A DNA stretch of 64,000 nucleotides from Agromyces subbeticus DSM 16689. Its GTDB lineage: Bacteria; Actinomycetota; Actinomycetes; Actinomycetales; Microbacteriaceae. Below, in pieces: positions 1 through 9,281 of the stretch (positions are counted from its first letter, which is position 1; the number at the start of each line of letters is the position of its first letter). Location of the stretch: positions 1 through 64,000 of the forward strand of contig NZ_ATXG01000012.1 of NCBI RefSeq assembly GCF_000421565.1, given 5' to 3'. The translations under genes were made by a program, and so were the position numbers. Under the pieces are notes generated by a model that saw only the letters and a list, made by a program, of their open reading frames with translations, had not been told where the DNA came from and made no database searches.

Positions 1-323
1 TGCTCGATGCCCTCCGACCCGGCGCGGTCACCCGGCTGGCCGGATCGGACCGCTATGCGACCTCCGTCGCCATCTCGAAGTCGCAGTTCGGCCCCGGCGT
101 ACCCGTCGCGTTCATCGCCAGCGGCGCGAACTTCCCCGACGCCCTCGCCGGTGCACCCGCCGCCGGCATCAGCGGCGGCCCCATGCTCCTGACCGACCCC
201 AACGCCCTGCCCGACACCATCACAGCAGAACTCGAACGCCTCCAACCGGAACGCATCGTCATCCTCGGCGGCACCGGCACCATCAGCGCCGACGTCGAAG
301 CCCTGCTCGATGCCCTCCGGTGA
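1..323 (+). CDS. Cell wall-binding repeat 2 protein, C-terminal end (partial)
   Basis: Only the last 106 residues are visible; the reading frame is open from the left edge and ends with TGA at 321-323. The segment holds one complete cell wall-binding repeat 2 unit (RLAGSDRYATS near its start, FPDALAGAPAA in the middle, IVILGGTGTIS near the end), a family found in secreted actinobacterial and clostridial surface proteins that attach to the cell wall. The 16 bases at 1-16 recur at 304-319, exactly 101 codons later, so the units appear to be near-identical tandem copies. The N-terminal domain, which would give the actual function, lies outside the window. Confidence 0.8.
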   Translation, partial: LDALRPGAVTRLAGSDRYATSVAISKSQFGPGVPVAFIASGANFPDALAGAPAAGISGGPMLLTDPNALPDTITAELERLQPERIVILGGTGTISADVEALLDALR

Positions 324-374
324 ACCTGCCGGAAACCACGAAAGGCGCGGACCTCACGGCCCGCGGCCCCGGGG

Positions 375-1954
<1,580 letters not shown>

Positions 1955-1958
<4 letters not shown>

Positions 1959-2446
1959 TGCTGGGCCTCCACGGTGTCGGAAGAATCGGTGGTTTCGGAT
2001 GGCGCGACCTCTGCGACCTCGCGCCGGTCGAGGTACTCGCGCACCTCACGACCGATGCGCGCCTCGAGGAAGAACGAGAGGAACGGCACGATGCCGCCGA
2101 GCGCGATGACGATGAACCGGGTGAACGGCCAGCGCATGAGGCTCCAGAGCCGGAAGTCGCTGAAGAGGTAGACGACGTAGAACCAGCCGTGGGCGATGAG
2201 GATGCCGGTCGAGAGGTTCGCGCCCGTGCCGGTCGATTCGAGGCCTGTGGCCGTCTCGAGCACCGGCGTGAAGGCGAGCAGGCCCTGGTCGCCGAACGCG
2301 TAGAGCTCGAGGTGGAACGCGTACTTCAGGATCATCTCGGCGCAGAGCAGCAGCAGCATGACGCCCGTGATCACCGATGCGACCTGGTAGAACTTCAGCG
2401 CCCCGCGAATGCGCGGCAGATCGGCGGATTTCGGCTCGAGGGGCAT
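1955..2446 (-). CDS. DUF3817 membrane protein
   Basis: A small integral membrane protein of about 163 residues with three hydrophobic segments (roughly residues 22-45, 85-105 and 110-132) and an acidic cytoplasmic tail. It matches the DUF3817 family, common in actinobacteria next to guaA; its function is unknown. I place the start at ATG 2446 (MPLEPKSAD) rather than the longer frame at 2470, because a TAGACT -10 box sits 7 nt upstream, no Shine-Dalgarno is present, and the longer version would run into the tetR coding end. The stop overlaps the guaA start by 4 bp, so the two form a transcription unit. Confidence 0.8.
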
Positions 2447-2453
2447 GAATGCC

Positions 2454-2459
2454 AGTCTA
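2454..2459 (-). promoter_or_regulatory. -10 box (TAGACT) for leaderless DUF3817-guaA transcript
   Basis: TAGACT lies 7 nt before the ATG at 2446, so transcription should begin at or next to the start codon. Its first three bases are also the TAG stop codon of the tetR-type gene upstream. No good -35 was recognised. Confidence 0.5.
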
Positions 2460-3056
2460 CTCGCCGTCATCGGGCGCCAATCCCGCGATCATGCGGGCGA
2501 GCGTTTCGATGGCGGCGTCGATCTCGGCCGTGCCGTCGGGGGACGCCGCGGCACCCGCGACGGCGACCTCGTTGAGCGCACCAGAGATCATCGTCGCCAC
2601 GGTGCGCAGTCGCTCGGGCGCGATGATGCCCGCCGCCGCCAGCTCGGCGACGCCCTCGTCGAGCAATCGGGCGCTCGACTCGAGGTCACCGGCACGCCAG
2701 TCGTCCCAGCCGAGCACCGCCGGCCCGTCGACGAGCAGGATTCGGCGCACGCCCGGCGCGAAGCTCGCCTCGAGGAATGCACGGCACCCGGCCAGGAACG
2801 AGGTGAGCGGGTCGGCATCGGCGCCCGCAGCGAGCTCGACCGCGCGAGCGACTTCGCCCTGGGCATGCTCGAGCACGGCTCCGAACAGCGCAGCCTTGCT
2901 GCCGAAATGGTGGTAGAGCGCGCCTCGAGTGAGACCAGCGTCGGCCACGAGGTCTTCGAGCGCCACCCCGGCGTATCCCCGCTCGGCGAAGGCTCGCTCA
3001 GCGAGGCCGAGGATGAGCGCACGAGTCTGCTCTCGCTGCCGCGCCTTCGTGACCAT
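2457..3056 (-). CDS. TetR family transcriptional regulator
   Basis: A 199-residue repressor from the ATG at 3056 (MVTKARQREQ), preceded by GGGGAG. The longer frame from 3140 would translate through the operator region and is unlikely. The N-terminal helix-turn-helix covers about residues 22-50, with the typical LTRGALYHHFGSKAALF stretch; the C-terminal ligand-binding domain is of the TetR_C type and its effector cannot be told from sequence. It is divergent from a VOC-fold gene, with two 19-bp imperfect palindromes in the 110-bp gap. It probably represses both that gene and itself. Confidence 0.9.
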   Translation of the reverse strand: MVTKARQREQTRALILGLAERAFAERGYAGVALEDLVADAGLTRGALYHHFGSKAALFGAVLEHAQGEVARAVELAAGADADPLTSFLAGCRAFLEASFAPGVRRILLVDGPAVLGWDDWRAGDLESSARLLDEGVAELAAAGIIAPERLRTVATMISGALNEVAVAGAAASPDGTAEIDAAIETLARMIAGLAPDDGE

Positions 3057-3102
3057 CGCTCCCCGATCGCTCCACGGCCTGCGTTGCAGGTCTCGACGTT
3101 GC

Positions 3103-3132
3103 TTGACATACACACTGTAGGTCAAGCACGAT
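3103..3132 (+). promoter_or_regulatory. Candidate promoter of the VOC gene
   Basis: A perfect TTGACA -35 at 3103-3108 is followed after 18 bp by CACGAT (3127-3132), a weak -10. Both overlap the palindromic operator copies, as expected for a TetR-controlled promoter. Confidence 0.45.
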
Positions 3133-3151
3133 ACATACACACTGTACGTAT
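3105..3151. promoter_or_regulatory. Two tandem TetR-type operators
   Basis: Two 19-bp imperfect palindromes share the core ACATACACACTGTA. The first (3105-3123) has arms GACATACA and TGTAGGTC. The second (3132-3150) has arms TACATACA and TGTACGTA, extended by an outer A/T pair. In each copy 7 of 8 arm positions are symmetric. Centres are 27 bp apart. They lie between the divergent TetR and VOC genes, so they are the most likely binding sites of the TetR protein. Confidence 0.7.
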
Positions 3152-3166
3152 TTTAGGAGAGGCATC

Positions 3167-3583
3167 ATGAATCTCTATCCCGTTCTCGGCACGACGGATG
3201 TCGCGGCCAGCACCCGGTTCTACGTCGAGCACTTCGGCTTCGAGCTGGCCTTCGAGGCCGAGTGGTACGCGAGCCTGCGGCATCCGACACCGCCGCATGC
3301 CGAGCTCGGGCTGCTCGACGCCGTGCACGAGACCATTCCGGCTGGATATCGGGTGCCCGCCGCCGGGGTGCTCGTGAACATCGAGGTCGACGACGTCGAT
3401 GCCCTTGCGACACGGCTCATCGCGGCCGGGGTGCCGGTCGTGCAAGCCCTGCGCAGCGAGGCGTTCGGGCAACGGCACGTCATCGTTCGCGACCCCGGAG
3501 GCGTGCTCGTCGACGTGATCACGCCCATCGAACCGAGCACCGAGTTCGTCGCGTCCTTCGCCACGGCAGAGCCGGCCGCCTGA
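3167..3583 (+). CDS. VOC (glyoxalase/bleomycin-resistance fold) family protein
   Basis: A 138-residue protein of the vicinal oxygen chelate superfamily with two beta-alpha-beta-beta-beta modules: the N-terminal half contains TDVAASTRFYVEHFGF and the C-terminal half VRDPGGVLVDVITP. Members act as small-molecule dioxygenases, isomerases or drug-binding resistance proteins; the substrate cannot be read from sequence. ATG at 3167 follows a strong AGGAGAGG ribosome binding site. It is divergent from a TetR regulator and separated by two palindromic operators, so it is probably induced by a ligand of that regulator. Confidence 0.85.
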   Translation: MNLYPVLGTTDVAASTRFYVEHFGFELAFEAEWYASLRHPTPPHAELGLLDAVHETIPAGYRVPAAGVLVNIEVDDVDALATRLIAAGVPVVQALRSEAFGQRHVIVRDPGGVLVDVITPIEPSTEFVASFATAEPAA

Positions 3584-3639
3584 GCGCGGAGACCTGGCCA
3601 CGGCAGGCGCGACAATGCACCGCCGGCGCTCGAGGCGTG

Positions 3640-4470
3640 CTACGCCGCGCCGCTGGGCGATCGGTCGACGGATGCCGCGGCCTCGGCCAGCTCGTCGCGC
3701 TCGCGTTCGACCGCGTCGCGCACGAGGCGATACCAGAGGTAGACGGCGAACCCGGCGAAGACCGCCCATTCGGCGGCGTAGAAGATGTTGAGCCAGTTCA
3801 GCTCTGCGGTCTGCTCGGGCGGCGGCGAGACGATCGCCTCGAGACCCGCCACCGGCTCGCCGGCGGTGACGTAGCCGAAGTAGACCGGACGATCGTCGTA
3901 GTCGGCCCACACGTTGATCAGTTGCGCCACGGCGACGGTCTGCATCGCGAACGGGTCTGCGTCGTCGTCGGGCTCCATCGGCGCCTCACTCGGCAGGAAG
4001 CGACCGACGAGGGTGATCGGTTCGCCGGAACCGTTCGCGATGTCTGCCTCGAAGCGCTCGACGGCATCACGCGCGGTCTGCTCGTCGGCGGCCCAGCCGA
4101 GGGCGACGGGCAGCCCGCCGGGCGTGCCGTCCGTCACCTCGAGGTGAGCGACGGGCCAGAAGCCCGCGACGCCATCGTTCAAGCGGCCCTCGACGATCAC
4201 GGTGTCTCCGGGCACGACCGTGCCGGTGACCTCCACCGTCTGGGCGGTCGCGGCCTGCTCGGTCGGCTCGTCGGGCTCGGCGACGCCAGCGAACGGCCGC
4301 ACCTCTTCGGTGGGCCGCTCCACGACGATCGACTGCTCCACGGCACGCTCGAGCTGCCATTGCCCGAGCAGCGCGAAGGCGGCGGCGATGCCGAGCGCCA
4401 GCAGCAGTGCAGCCACCCATCGTGGCCGGAGCATCATGTGCAGCAGTGGGCTGCGCGGGTGGTCGGACAC
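3640..4470 (-). CDS. SURF1-like cytochrome oxidase biogenesis protein
   Basis: A 276-residue membrane protein with the SURF1 layout: one transmembrane helix near residues 17-37 followed by GQWQLERA, a large extracytoplasmic domain, and a second helix near residues 228-250 (NIFYAAEWAVFAGFAVYLWYR, abbreviated here). SURF1 proteins help haem a insertion or assembly of aa3-type cytochrome oxidase. The domain between the helices has an acidic insert (MEPDDDADPF). The GTG start at 4470 has TAGGCT 8 nt upstream and no Shine-Dalgarno, which suggests a leaderless message. Its 3' end faces the VOC gene, with about 56 bp between. Confidence 0.85.
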   Translation of the reverse strand: MSDHPRSPLLHMMLRPRWVAALLLALGIAAAFALLGQWQLERAVEQSIVVERPTEEVRPFAGVAEPDEPTEQAATAQTVEVTGTVVPGDTVIVEGRLNDGVAGFWPVAHLEVTDGTPGGLPVALGWAADEQTARDAVERFEADIANGSGEPITLVGRFLPSEAPMEPDDDADPFAMQTVAVAQLINVWADYDDRPVYFGYVTAGEPVAGLEAIVSPPPEQTAELNWLNIFYAAEWAVFAGFAVYLWYRLVRDAVERERDELAEAAASVDRSPSGAA

Positions 4471-4478
4471 GAGGCCCC

Positions 4479-4484
4479 AGCCTA
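4479..4484 (-). promoter_or_regulatory. -10 box (TAGGCT) for leaderless SURF1 gene
   Basis: TAGGCT stands 8 nt before the GTG start at 4470, which lacks a ribosome binding site. The spacing fits transcription starting at the start codon. Confidence 0.4.
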
Positions 4485-4530
4485 CCCGGCCGAACCTGGC
4501 GGAGCGCCGGGAGCACCTCCGCCCGAGGTC

Positions 4531-5283
4531 TCAGGAACCGCCGGTGATCGGCACGACCTGACCGGTGATCCCCGCGTTCGCCGCCGACGCAAGGAAGACG
4601 ATCGGGCGCGCGACCTCACGGGCATCGAGCAAGCGCTTGATCGGCGCCAGCGCGCTGTAGTGGTCACCCTCTGCGTCGGTGACGAACCCGTTCGTGTCCG
4701 TTCGCGTCAGGCCGAGCAAGGCGACATTCGAGAGGATGTCGCCGCTCGCCCCGAGGCTGAACGCGGCAGATCGGTTGAAGCCATGCAGCGCCGCTTTGGC
4801 CGTGGCGTAGTACTCCGCCCCCTCGGCTCCATCGCGGGCGAGGCTCGACGACAGATGAACGATGCGCCCCCACCCGCTCTCGCGCATGAGGGGCGTCACC
4901 GCGCGAGTCATCCGCACGGCGCCCTCGATGTTGGTCTGCAGGGTTCTCGTCCATCGTTCGTCGGGCGTTGTCTCGAACCCCTCGGCCGTCCAGTCGGCCT
5001 TGCCCCATTCGACAGCGCTGTGCACGAGCGCGTCGACCCGCCCCGTTGCGCGTACAGCGGCGGCGACGAGGGCATCCGCCGAACCGGGATCTGCCATGTC
5101 GTACTGCACGGCGATCGCTCCACCGCCGATCTCGTCCGCGAGTTCTCCGGCCTGCTCGCGTCTACTCCGGTAGCTCAACACCACCTTCGCGCCCTCCGTG
5201 GCGAATGCACGAGCGACTTCGCGCCCGATCCCGCCCGAGGCTCCCGTCACGATCACTGTGCGCCCGTTGATTCCGAGGTCCAT
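4531..5283 (-). CDS. SDR family oxidoreductase
   Basis: A 250-residue short-chain dehydrogenase/reductase of the classical type. It has the nucleotide motif TGASGGIG at residues 13-20, the Asn118 region, the Ser of LSSS near 146, and the Tyr159-xxx-Lys163 catalytic pair. This set supports NAD(P)-dependent oxidation or reduction of an unknown alcohol or ketone. The ATG at 5283 is chosen over the upstream in-frame start at 5388 because GGAGGAG precedes it and homology begins there (MDLGINGRTVIVTG). It is divergent from an XRE regulator across 138 bp, which may control it. A weak GGCGGAG/CTCCGCC inverted repeat (4498-4523) lies just after the stop. Confidence 0.9.
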   Translation of the reverse strand: MDLGINGRTVIVTGASGGIGREVARAFATEGAKVVLSYRSRREQAGELADEIGGGAIAVQYDMADPGSADALVAAAVRATGRVDALVHSAVEWGKADWTAEGFETTPDERWTRTLQTNIEGAVRMTRAVTPLMRESGWGRIVHLSSSLARDGAEGAEYYATAKAALHGFNRSAAFSLGASGDILSNVALLGLTRTDTNGFVTDAEGDHYSALAPIKRLLDAREVARPIVFLASAANAGITGQVVPITGGS

Positions 5284-5409
5284 CCTCGCTCCTCCCATCC
5301 GGCGATCGAGCCGACCGCCTTCCGCCAACTCTCCGCGGCCGAGACGGCGGGTGGGAGACTGGCTTGAGGCTGGCCCCAGCAGGGTCACCTTCCGCGATCC
5401 GAGCGCGCG

Positions 5410-5415
5410 TAGGGT
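5410..5415 (+). promoter_or_regulatory. -10 box (TAGGGT) for leaderless XRE regulator
   Basis: TAGGGT is 6 nt before the GTG at 5422, and no Shine-Dalgarno precedes that codon. Confidence 0.45.
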
Positions 5416-5421
5416 GGGCTC

Positions 5422-6270
5422 GTGAGCGAAACAGGGCTCGGCGAATTCATCCGTGAGCGGCGCGATGCGATCGCCCCTGCCGAGGTCGGCCTCCAGACCG
5501 GCAGCCGGCGCCGCGCCCCCGGACTGCGCCGCTCAGAACTTGCGATGCTCGCCGATATCAGCGTCGAGTACCTCACGCGACTCGAGCAGGGACGCGACCG
5601 GCATCCATCGGCGCAAGTGCTCTCCGCGCTCGGCGAGGCCCTCCGCCTCTCACCGGCCGAGCGAGCGCACCTGCGGCTGCTGTGGAAGGCCGCAGGCGGG
5701 GGCGATCTGCTCTGCGCCGCAGCCGAGCCGCCGGCACGCGATCTCCGTCCGACCGTGCGTACGCTGTTGCACGGTCTCGAGCCCGCGCCGGCCTTCGCGA
5801 TGAACCGCCTCGGCGACATCCTCGCTGCCACACCGGCATTCGCACGTCTCGTCGCACCGCTCGGGGTGCTCGACGACGACACGCCGAACCTCCTGCGTTA
5901 CGCGTTCACCGATCAGCGGGCGCTGCAGGCGTTCCCTCGCTGGGCGTGCGTCGCCGACCATCTCGTCAACAGGCTTCGCACGATCGCGCCGTCCGACCAG
6001 CACACCGCCCACCTCGTCGAAGAGCTGACCGTCACGGGCGGGTCGGCCTTCGTCACCCGTATGGCGGCGCCGATCGTCGTCGCACGCTCTGCAGGAGTTG
6101 TCGAGATGCACCACCCCGATGCCGGCTCGCTGCGACTCGCATTCGAATCCATGGAACTCCCCGCGGACGACGCGCTGCAGCTCGTCGCCCTGCTGCCCGC
6201 CGACGAGGCCGCAGTGTCGGCGCTCGACCGCATCGGCCGGCGCGGGCCGCGGCGACTTCAGGTGGTCTGA
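5422..6270 (+). CDS. XRE-family regulator with MmyB-like ligand-binding domain
   Basis: A 282-residue regulator. The N-terminal HTH (about residues 8-75) has the MmyB-type pattern RRAPGLRRSELAMLADISV then EYLTRLEQGRD. The remaining ~190 residues match the MmyB-like PAS-related ligand-binding domain, which binds small molecules or fatty acids in characterised members. Such regulators usually control a neighbouring divergent oxidoreductase, here the SDR gene. The GTG at 5422 has TAGGGT 6 nt upstream, so a leaderless mRNA is likely. Its end lies only 6 bp from the convergent glpD stop, so there is no room for a dedicated terminator. Confidence 0.88.
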   Translation: MSETGLGEFIRERRDAIAPAEVGLQTGSRRRAPGLRRSELAMLADISVEYLTRLEQGRDRHPSAQVLSALGEALRLSPAERAHLRLLWKAAGGGDLLCAAAEPPARDLRPTVRTLLHGLEPAPAFAMNRLGDILAATPAFARLVAPLGVLDDDTPNLLRYAFTDQRALQAFPRWACVADHLVNRLRTIAPSDQHTAHLVEELTVTGGSAFVTRMAAPIVVARSAGVVEMHHPDAGSLRLAFESMELPADDALQLVALLPADEAAVSALDRIGRRGPRRLQVV

Positions 6271-6276
6271 GCGCGA

Positions 6277-8007
6277 TCAGTCGACCTTCACGATGTCGGG
6301 CGCCTCGAGACGCACCCGATCGGCCGATTCGTCGTCGGGCTGCTCTTGCGAGGCGCGCTCGGCGGCGACCCGTTGCAGGTACCGCTCGACCTCGAGCGTC
6401 TGCCGCGCGTCGTCCCAGCCGAGCACCCCGGCCATGAGCCTCGCGGCCACCGGCGCCGCCGAGACTCCGCGGTCCCAGGCCTCGATCGAGATGCGGGTGC
6501 GGCGGGCCAGCACGTCGTCGAGGTGCAGCGCGCCCTCGTGCGAGGCCGCGTACACGACCTCGGCACCGAGGTAGTCGTCGGCTCCGGGCAGCGGCTCGCC
6601 GAGTGACGGGTCGTCGCGGATCAGGTCGAGCAGCTCATCGGTCATCGTGCCGTAGCGATTCAGCAGGTGCTCGATGCGCACCTTGTGCACCCCGAACGCC
6701 GAGGCGATCTTGCCGCGCTTGTTCCAGGCGGCCTGATACCCCTCGGCGCCGAGCAGCGGAATGTCTTGAGTGGTCGATTTCGGCACCTTGCCGTCGAGCG
6801 CGTCGGCGGCCGCGTCGATGGCGTCTTTCGCCATCACCCGATAGGTGGTCCACTTGCCGCCGGCGATCACGACGAGGCCGGGCACGGTGTGCGCCACGAG
6901 GTGCTCGCGCGAGAGCTTGGAGGTCTGGTCGCTCTCGCCGGCGAGCAATGGCCGGAGGCCCGCGTAGACGCCCTCGACGTCTTCGCGGGTCAGCGGAACG
7001 GCGAGCAGCGCGTTGACGTGCTCGAGGAGGTAGTCGATGTCGGCCGCCGTGGCCGCCGGGTGCGCCTTGTCGAGGTTCCAGTCGGTGTCGGTCGTGCCGA
7101 TGAGCCAGTGCCGCCCCCACGGAATCACGAACAGCACGCTCTTCTCGGTGCGGAAGATCATGCCCATCGCCGACTGGATGCGATCGCGCGGCACCACGAG
7201 GTGGATGCCCTTCGACGCTCGCACCTTGAACGTGCCGCGTTCACCGACCATGCGCTGCGTGTCGTCGGTCCACACGCCGGTCGCGTTCACGACCTGCTTC
7301 GCGCGGATCTCGAAGTGCTCGTCGGTCTGCAGGTCGTGCGCCTTCACGCCGACGACGCGCTCGCCGACCTTGATGAAGCCCTCGACCTTGACGCGACTCG
7401 CGACGTGCGCGCCGTAGAACGACGCGGTGCGGGCGAGGGATGCCACGTAGCGGGCGTCGTCGACCTGGGCGTCGTAGTAGGTCAGGCCGCCGACGAGCGC
7501 GTCTTTGGCGAGCGACGGAATGGCGCGCATGACCTGGCGCTTGGAGAGGTGGCGGTGGTGCGGCACGCCCGGCGGGCGCCCGCCCGTGTAACTGAAGACG
7601 TCGTAGAGCAGCATGCCGGCGCCCACGTAGATGCGCTCGAAGAAGCGCATCTTCAGCGGGTAGAGGAACCGCACGGGCTTCACGAGGTGCGGCGCGATGC
7701 GCTGCAGCAGCAGGCCGCGTTCGATGAGCGCCTCGCGCACGAGCCGGAAGTCGAGCTGTTCGAGATAGCGGATGCCGCCGTGCACGAGCTTCGACGAGCG
7801 GCTCGAGGTGCCCGACGCCCAGTCGCGGGCCTCGAGCAGGCCGGTCGAGAGCCCCCGGGTCACCGCGTCGAGCGCGGACCCCGTGCCGACGATGCCGCCG
7901 CCGACCACGAGGATGTCGAGCTCTTTCTCTTTGAGCCGCGCGATCGCGGCATCACGCTCCTCGGGCCCGAGCTTGGTCGAACGCGTCACCGACTTGAGTC
8001 TCGCCAT
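6277..8007 (-). CDS. glpD: Glycerol-3-phosphate dehydrogenase (FAD)
   Basis: A 576-residue flavoprotein that oxidises sn-glycerol 3-phosphate to dihydroxyacetone phosphate at the inner membrane face and feeds electrons to quinone. It carries the N-terminal FAD motif GGGIVGTG at 36-43, HGGIRYLE after it, GGKWTTYR in the middle and the C-terminal DAO_C domain. The start is ATG 8007 (MARLKSV), preceded by a G-rich stretch; the longer frame from 8061 overlaps a TAGCGT box (8060-8065) that may be its promoter, giving a leader of roughly 45-50 nt. glpF and glpK are not nearby. Confidence 0.95.
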   Translation of the reverse strand: MARLKSVTRSTKLGPEERDAAIARLKEKELDILVVGGGIVGTGSALDAVTRGLSTGLLEARDWASGTSSRSSKLVHGGIRYLEQLDFRLVREALIERGLLLQRIAPHLVKPVRFLYPLKMRFFERIYVGAGMLLYDVFSYTGGRPPGVPHHRHLSKRQVMRAIPSLAKDALVGGLTYYDAQVDDARYVASLARTASFYGAHVASRVKVEGFIKVGERVVGVKAHDLQTDEHFEIRAKQVVNATGVWTDDTQRMVGERGTFKVRASKGIHLVVPRDRIQSAMGMIFRTEKSVLFVIPWGRHWLIGTTDTDWNLDKAHPAATAADIDYLLEHVNALLAVPLTREDVEGVYAGLRPLLAGESDQTSKLSREHLVAHTVPGLVVIAGGKWTTYRVMAKDAIDAAADALDGKVPKSTTQDIPLLGAEGYQAAWNKRGKIASAFGVHKVRIEHLLNRYGTMTDELLDLIRDDPSLGEPLPGADDYLGAEVVYAASHEGALHLDDVLARRTRISIEAWDRGVSAAPVAARLMAGVLGWDDARQTLEVERYLQRVAAERASQEQPDDESADRVRLEAPDIVKVD

Positions 8008-8110
8008 CGTGGCACCCCATCCCCGCGGCCTCACGGCGGGGCCGCACGATCCGATTCCCACGCTACCCGAGCACCGGCCCCGGCGCTATGGAGCGCGCGG
8101 GTCGGCTCGA

Positions 8111-9235
8111 CTACTCGCCCTGGTACGGCGCGACGACCACGTCGACGCGCTGGAATTCCTTCAGGTCGGAATACCCGGTGGTCGCCATCGAGCGCTTGAG
8201 CGCGCCGATCAGGTTCGTGACGCCATCGGCCGAGGGCGCAGGCCCGTACAGCACCTCTTCGAGCGGTGCGACCTGGCCGACGTGCACGCGCTGGCCGCGC
8301 GGCAGCTTCGGGTGGTGCGCCTCGGCGCCCCAGTGGTAGCCGCCGCCCGGGGCATCCGTCGCCCGCGCGAGCGCCGCACCGAGCATGACGGCGTCGGCAC
8401 CGCAGGCGATCGCCTTCACGATGTCGCCCGACTTGCCGACGCCGCCGTCGGCGATCACGTGCACGTAGCGACCGCCCGACTCGTCGAGGTAGTCACGGCG
8501 CGCGCCGGCGACATCCGCCACGGCCGTGGCCATCGGCGCGTGGATGCCGAGCGTCGCGCGCGTCGTCGACGCCGCTCCCCCGCCGAAGCCGACGAGCACG
8601 CCGGCGGCACCCGTGCGCATGAGGTGCAGGGCGGCGGTGTAGGTCGCTGCGCCGCCGACGATCACGGGCACGTCGAGCTCGTAGATGAACTTCTTGAGGT
8701 TCAGCGGCTCTTGATTCTTCGAGACGTGCTCGGCCGAGACCGTGGTGCCGCGGATCACGAACAGGTCGACACCGGCGGCCACGACGGTCTCGTACAGCTC
8801 TTGCGTGCGCTGGGGCGAGAGTGCGCCGGCGACGGTGACGCCGGCCGCACGGATCTCGGCGAGGCGCTGCGAGACGAGCTCGGGCTTGATCGGCTCGGAG
8901 TAGAGCTGCTGCATGCGCGCGGTGGCACGCTCCGGCGTGAGGTTTCGGATCTCGGCGAGCACGGGCTCGGGGTCGTCGTAGCGGGTCCAGAGGCCCTCGA
9001 GGTCGAGCACACCGAGACCGCCGAGCTGGCCCATCATGATCGCGGTCTGCGGCGACACGACGGAGTCCATCGGGGCGGCGAGGAACGGGATGTCGAACTG
9101 GTACGCGTCGATCGACCAGCCGACCGACACGTCTTCGGGGTCGCGGGTGCGCCGGCTCGGCACGATCGCGATGTCGTCGAAGGCGTACACGCGCTGGCCC
9201 CGCTTGGAGCGGCCGATCTCGATCTCCTGGGTCAC
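8111..9235 (-). CDS. guaB3: GuaB3 family IMP dehydrogenase-related protein
   Basis: A 374-residue TIM-barrel protein of the GuaB3 branch, found beside GuaB in actinobacteria. It lacks the CBS domains of GuaB (compare 12271-13773). It keeps IMPDH-like barrel motifs (FLAAPMDSVVSP, HVIADGGVGKSGD), but the loop that carries the catalytic Cys in GuaB (GSICTTR) reads GAASTTR, with Ser encoded at 8567-8569. Ordinary IMPDH activity is therefore doubtful. Two GTG codons lie at 9238 and 9235; I choose 9235 because TAGGGT at 9242-9247 is then 6 nt away, matching the leaderless spacing of other genes here. Confidence 0.88.
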   Translation of the reverse strand: MTQEIEIGRSKRGQRVYAFDDIAIVPSRRTRDPEDVSVGWSIDAYQFDIPFLAAPMDSVVSPQTAIMMGQLGGLGVLDLEGLWTRYDDPEPVLAEIRNLTPERATARMQQLYSEPIKPELVSQRLAEIRAAGVTVAGALSPQRTQELYETVVAAGVDLFVIRGTTVSAEHVSKNQEPLNLKKFIYELDVPVIVGGAATYTAALHLMRTGAAGVLVGFGGGAASTTRATLGIHAPMATAVADVAGARRDYLDESGGRYVHVIADGGVGKSGDIVKAIACGADAVMLGAALARATDAPGGGYHWGAEAHHPKLPRGQRVHVGQVAPLEEVLYGPAPSADGVTNLIGALKRSMATTGYSDLKEFQRVDVVVAPYQGE

Positions 9236-9241
9236 CACTCA

Positions 9242-9247
9242 ACCCTA
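9242..9247 (-). promoter_or_regulatory. -10 box (TAGGGT) for leaderless guaB3
   Basis: TAGGGT is 6 nt before the GTG at 9235 and 3 nt before the GTG at 9238. The spacing favours 9235 as the start. Confidence 0.45.
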
Positions 9248-9281
9248 CCCAACGCGCTCGCCCGCTCCTTCGCCGGTGCCG

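Noticed and set aside
3262-5367. A 701-codon open frame on the plus strand
   Set aside because: It runs antisense to SURF1 and the SDR gene, is rich in Arg/Gly/Asp with no recognisable domain, and is a typical shadow frame in high-GC DNA.
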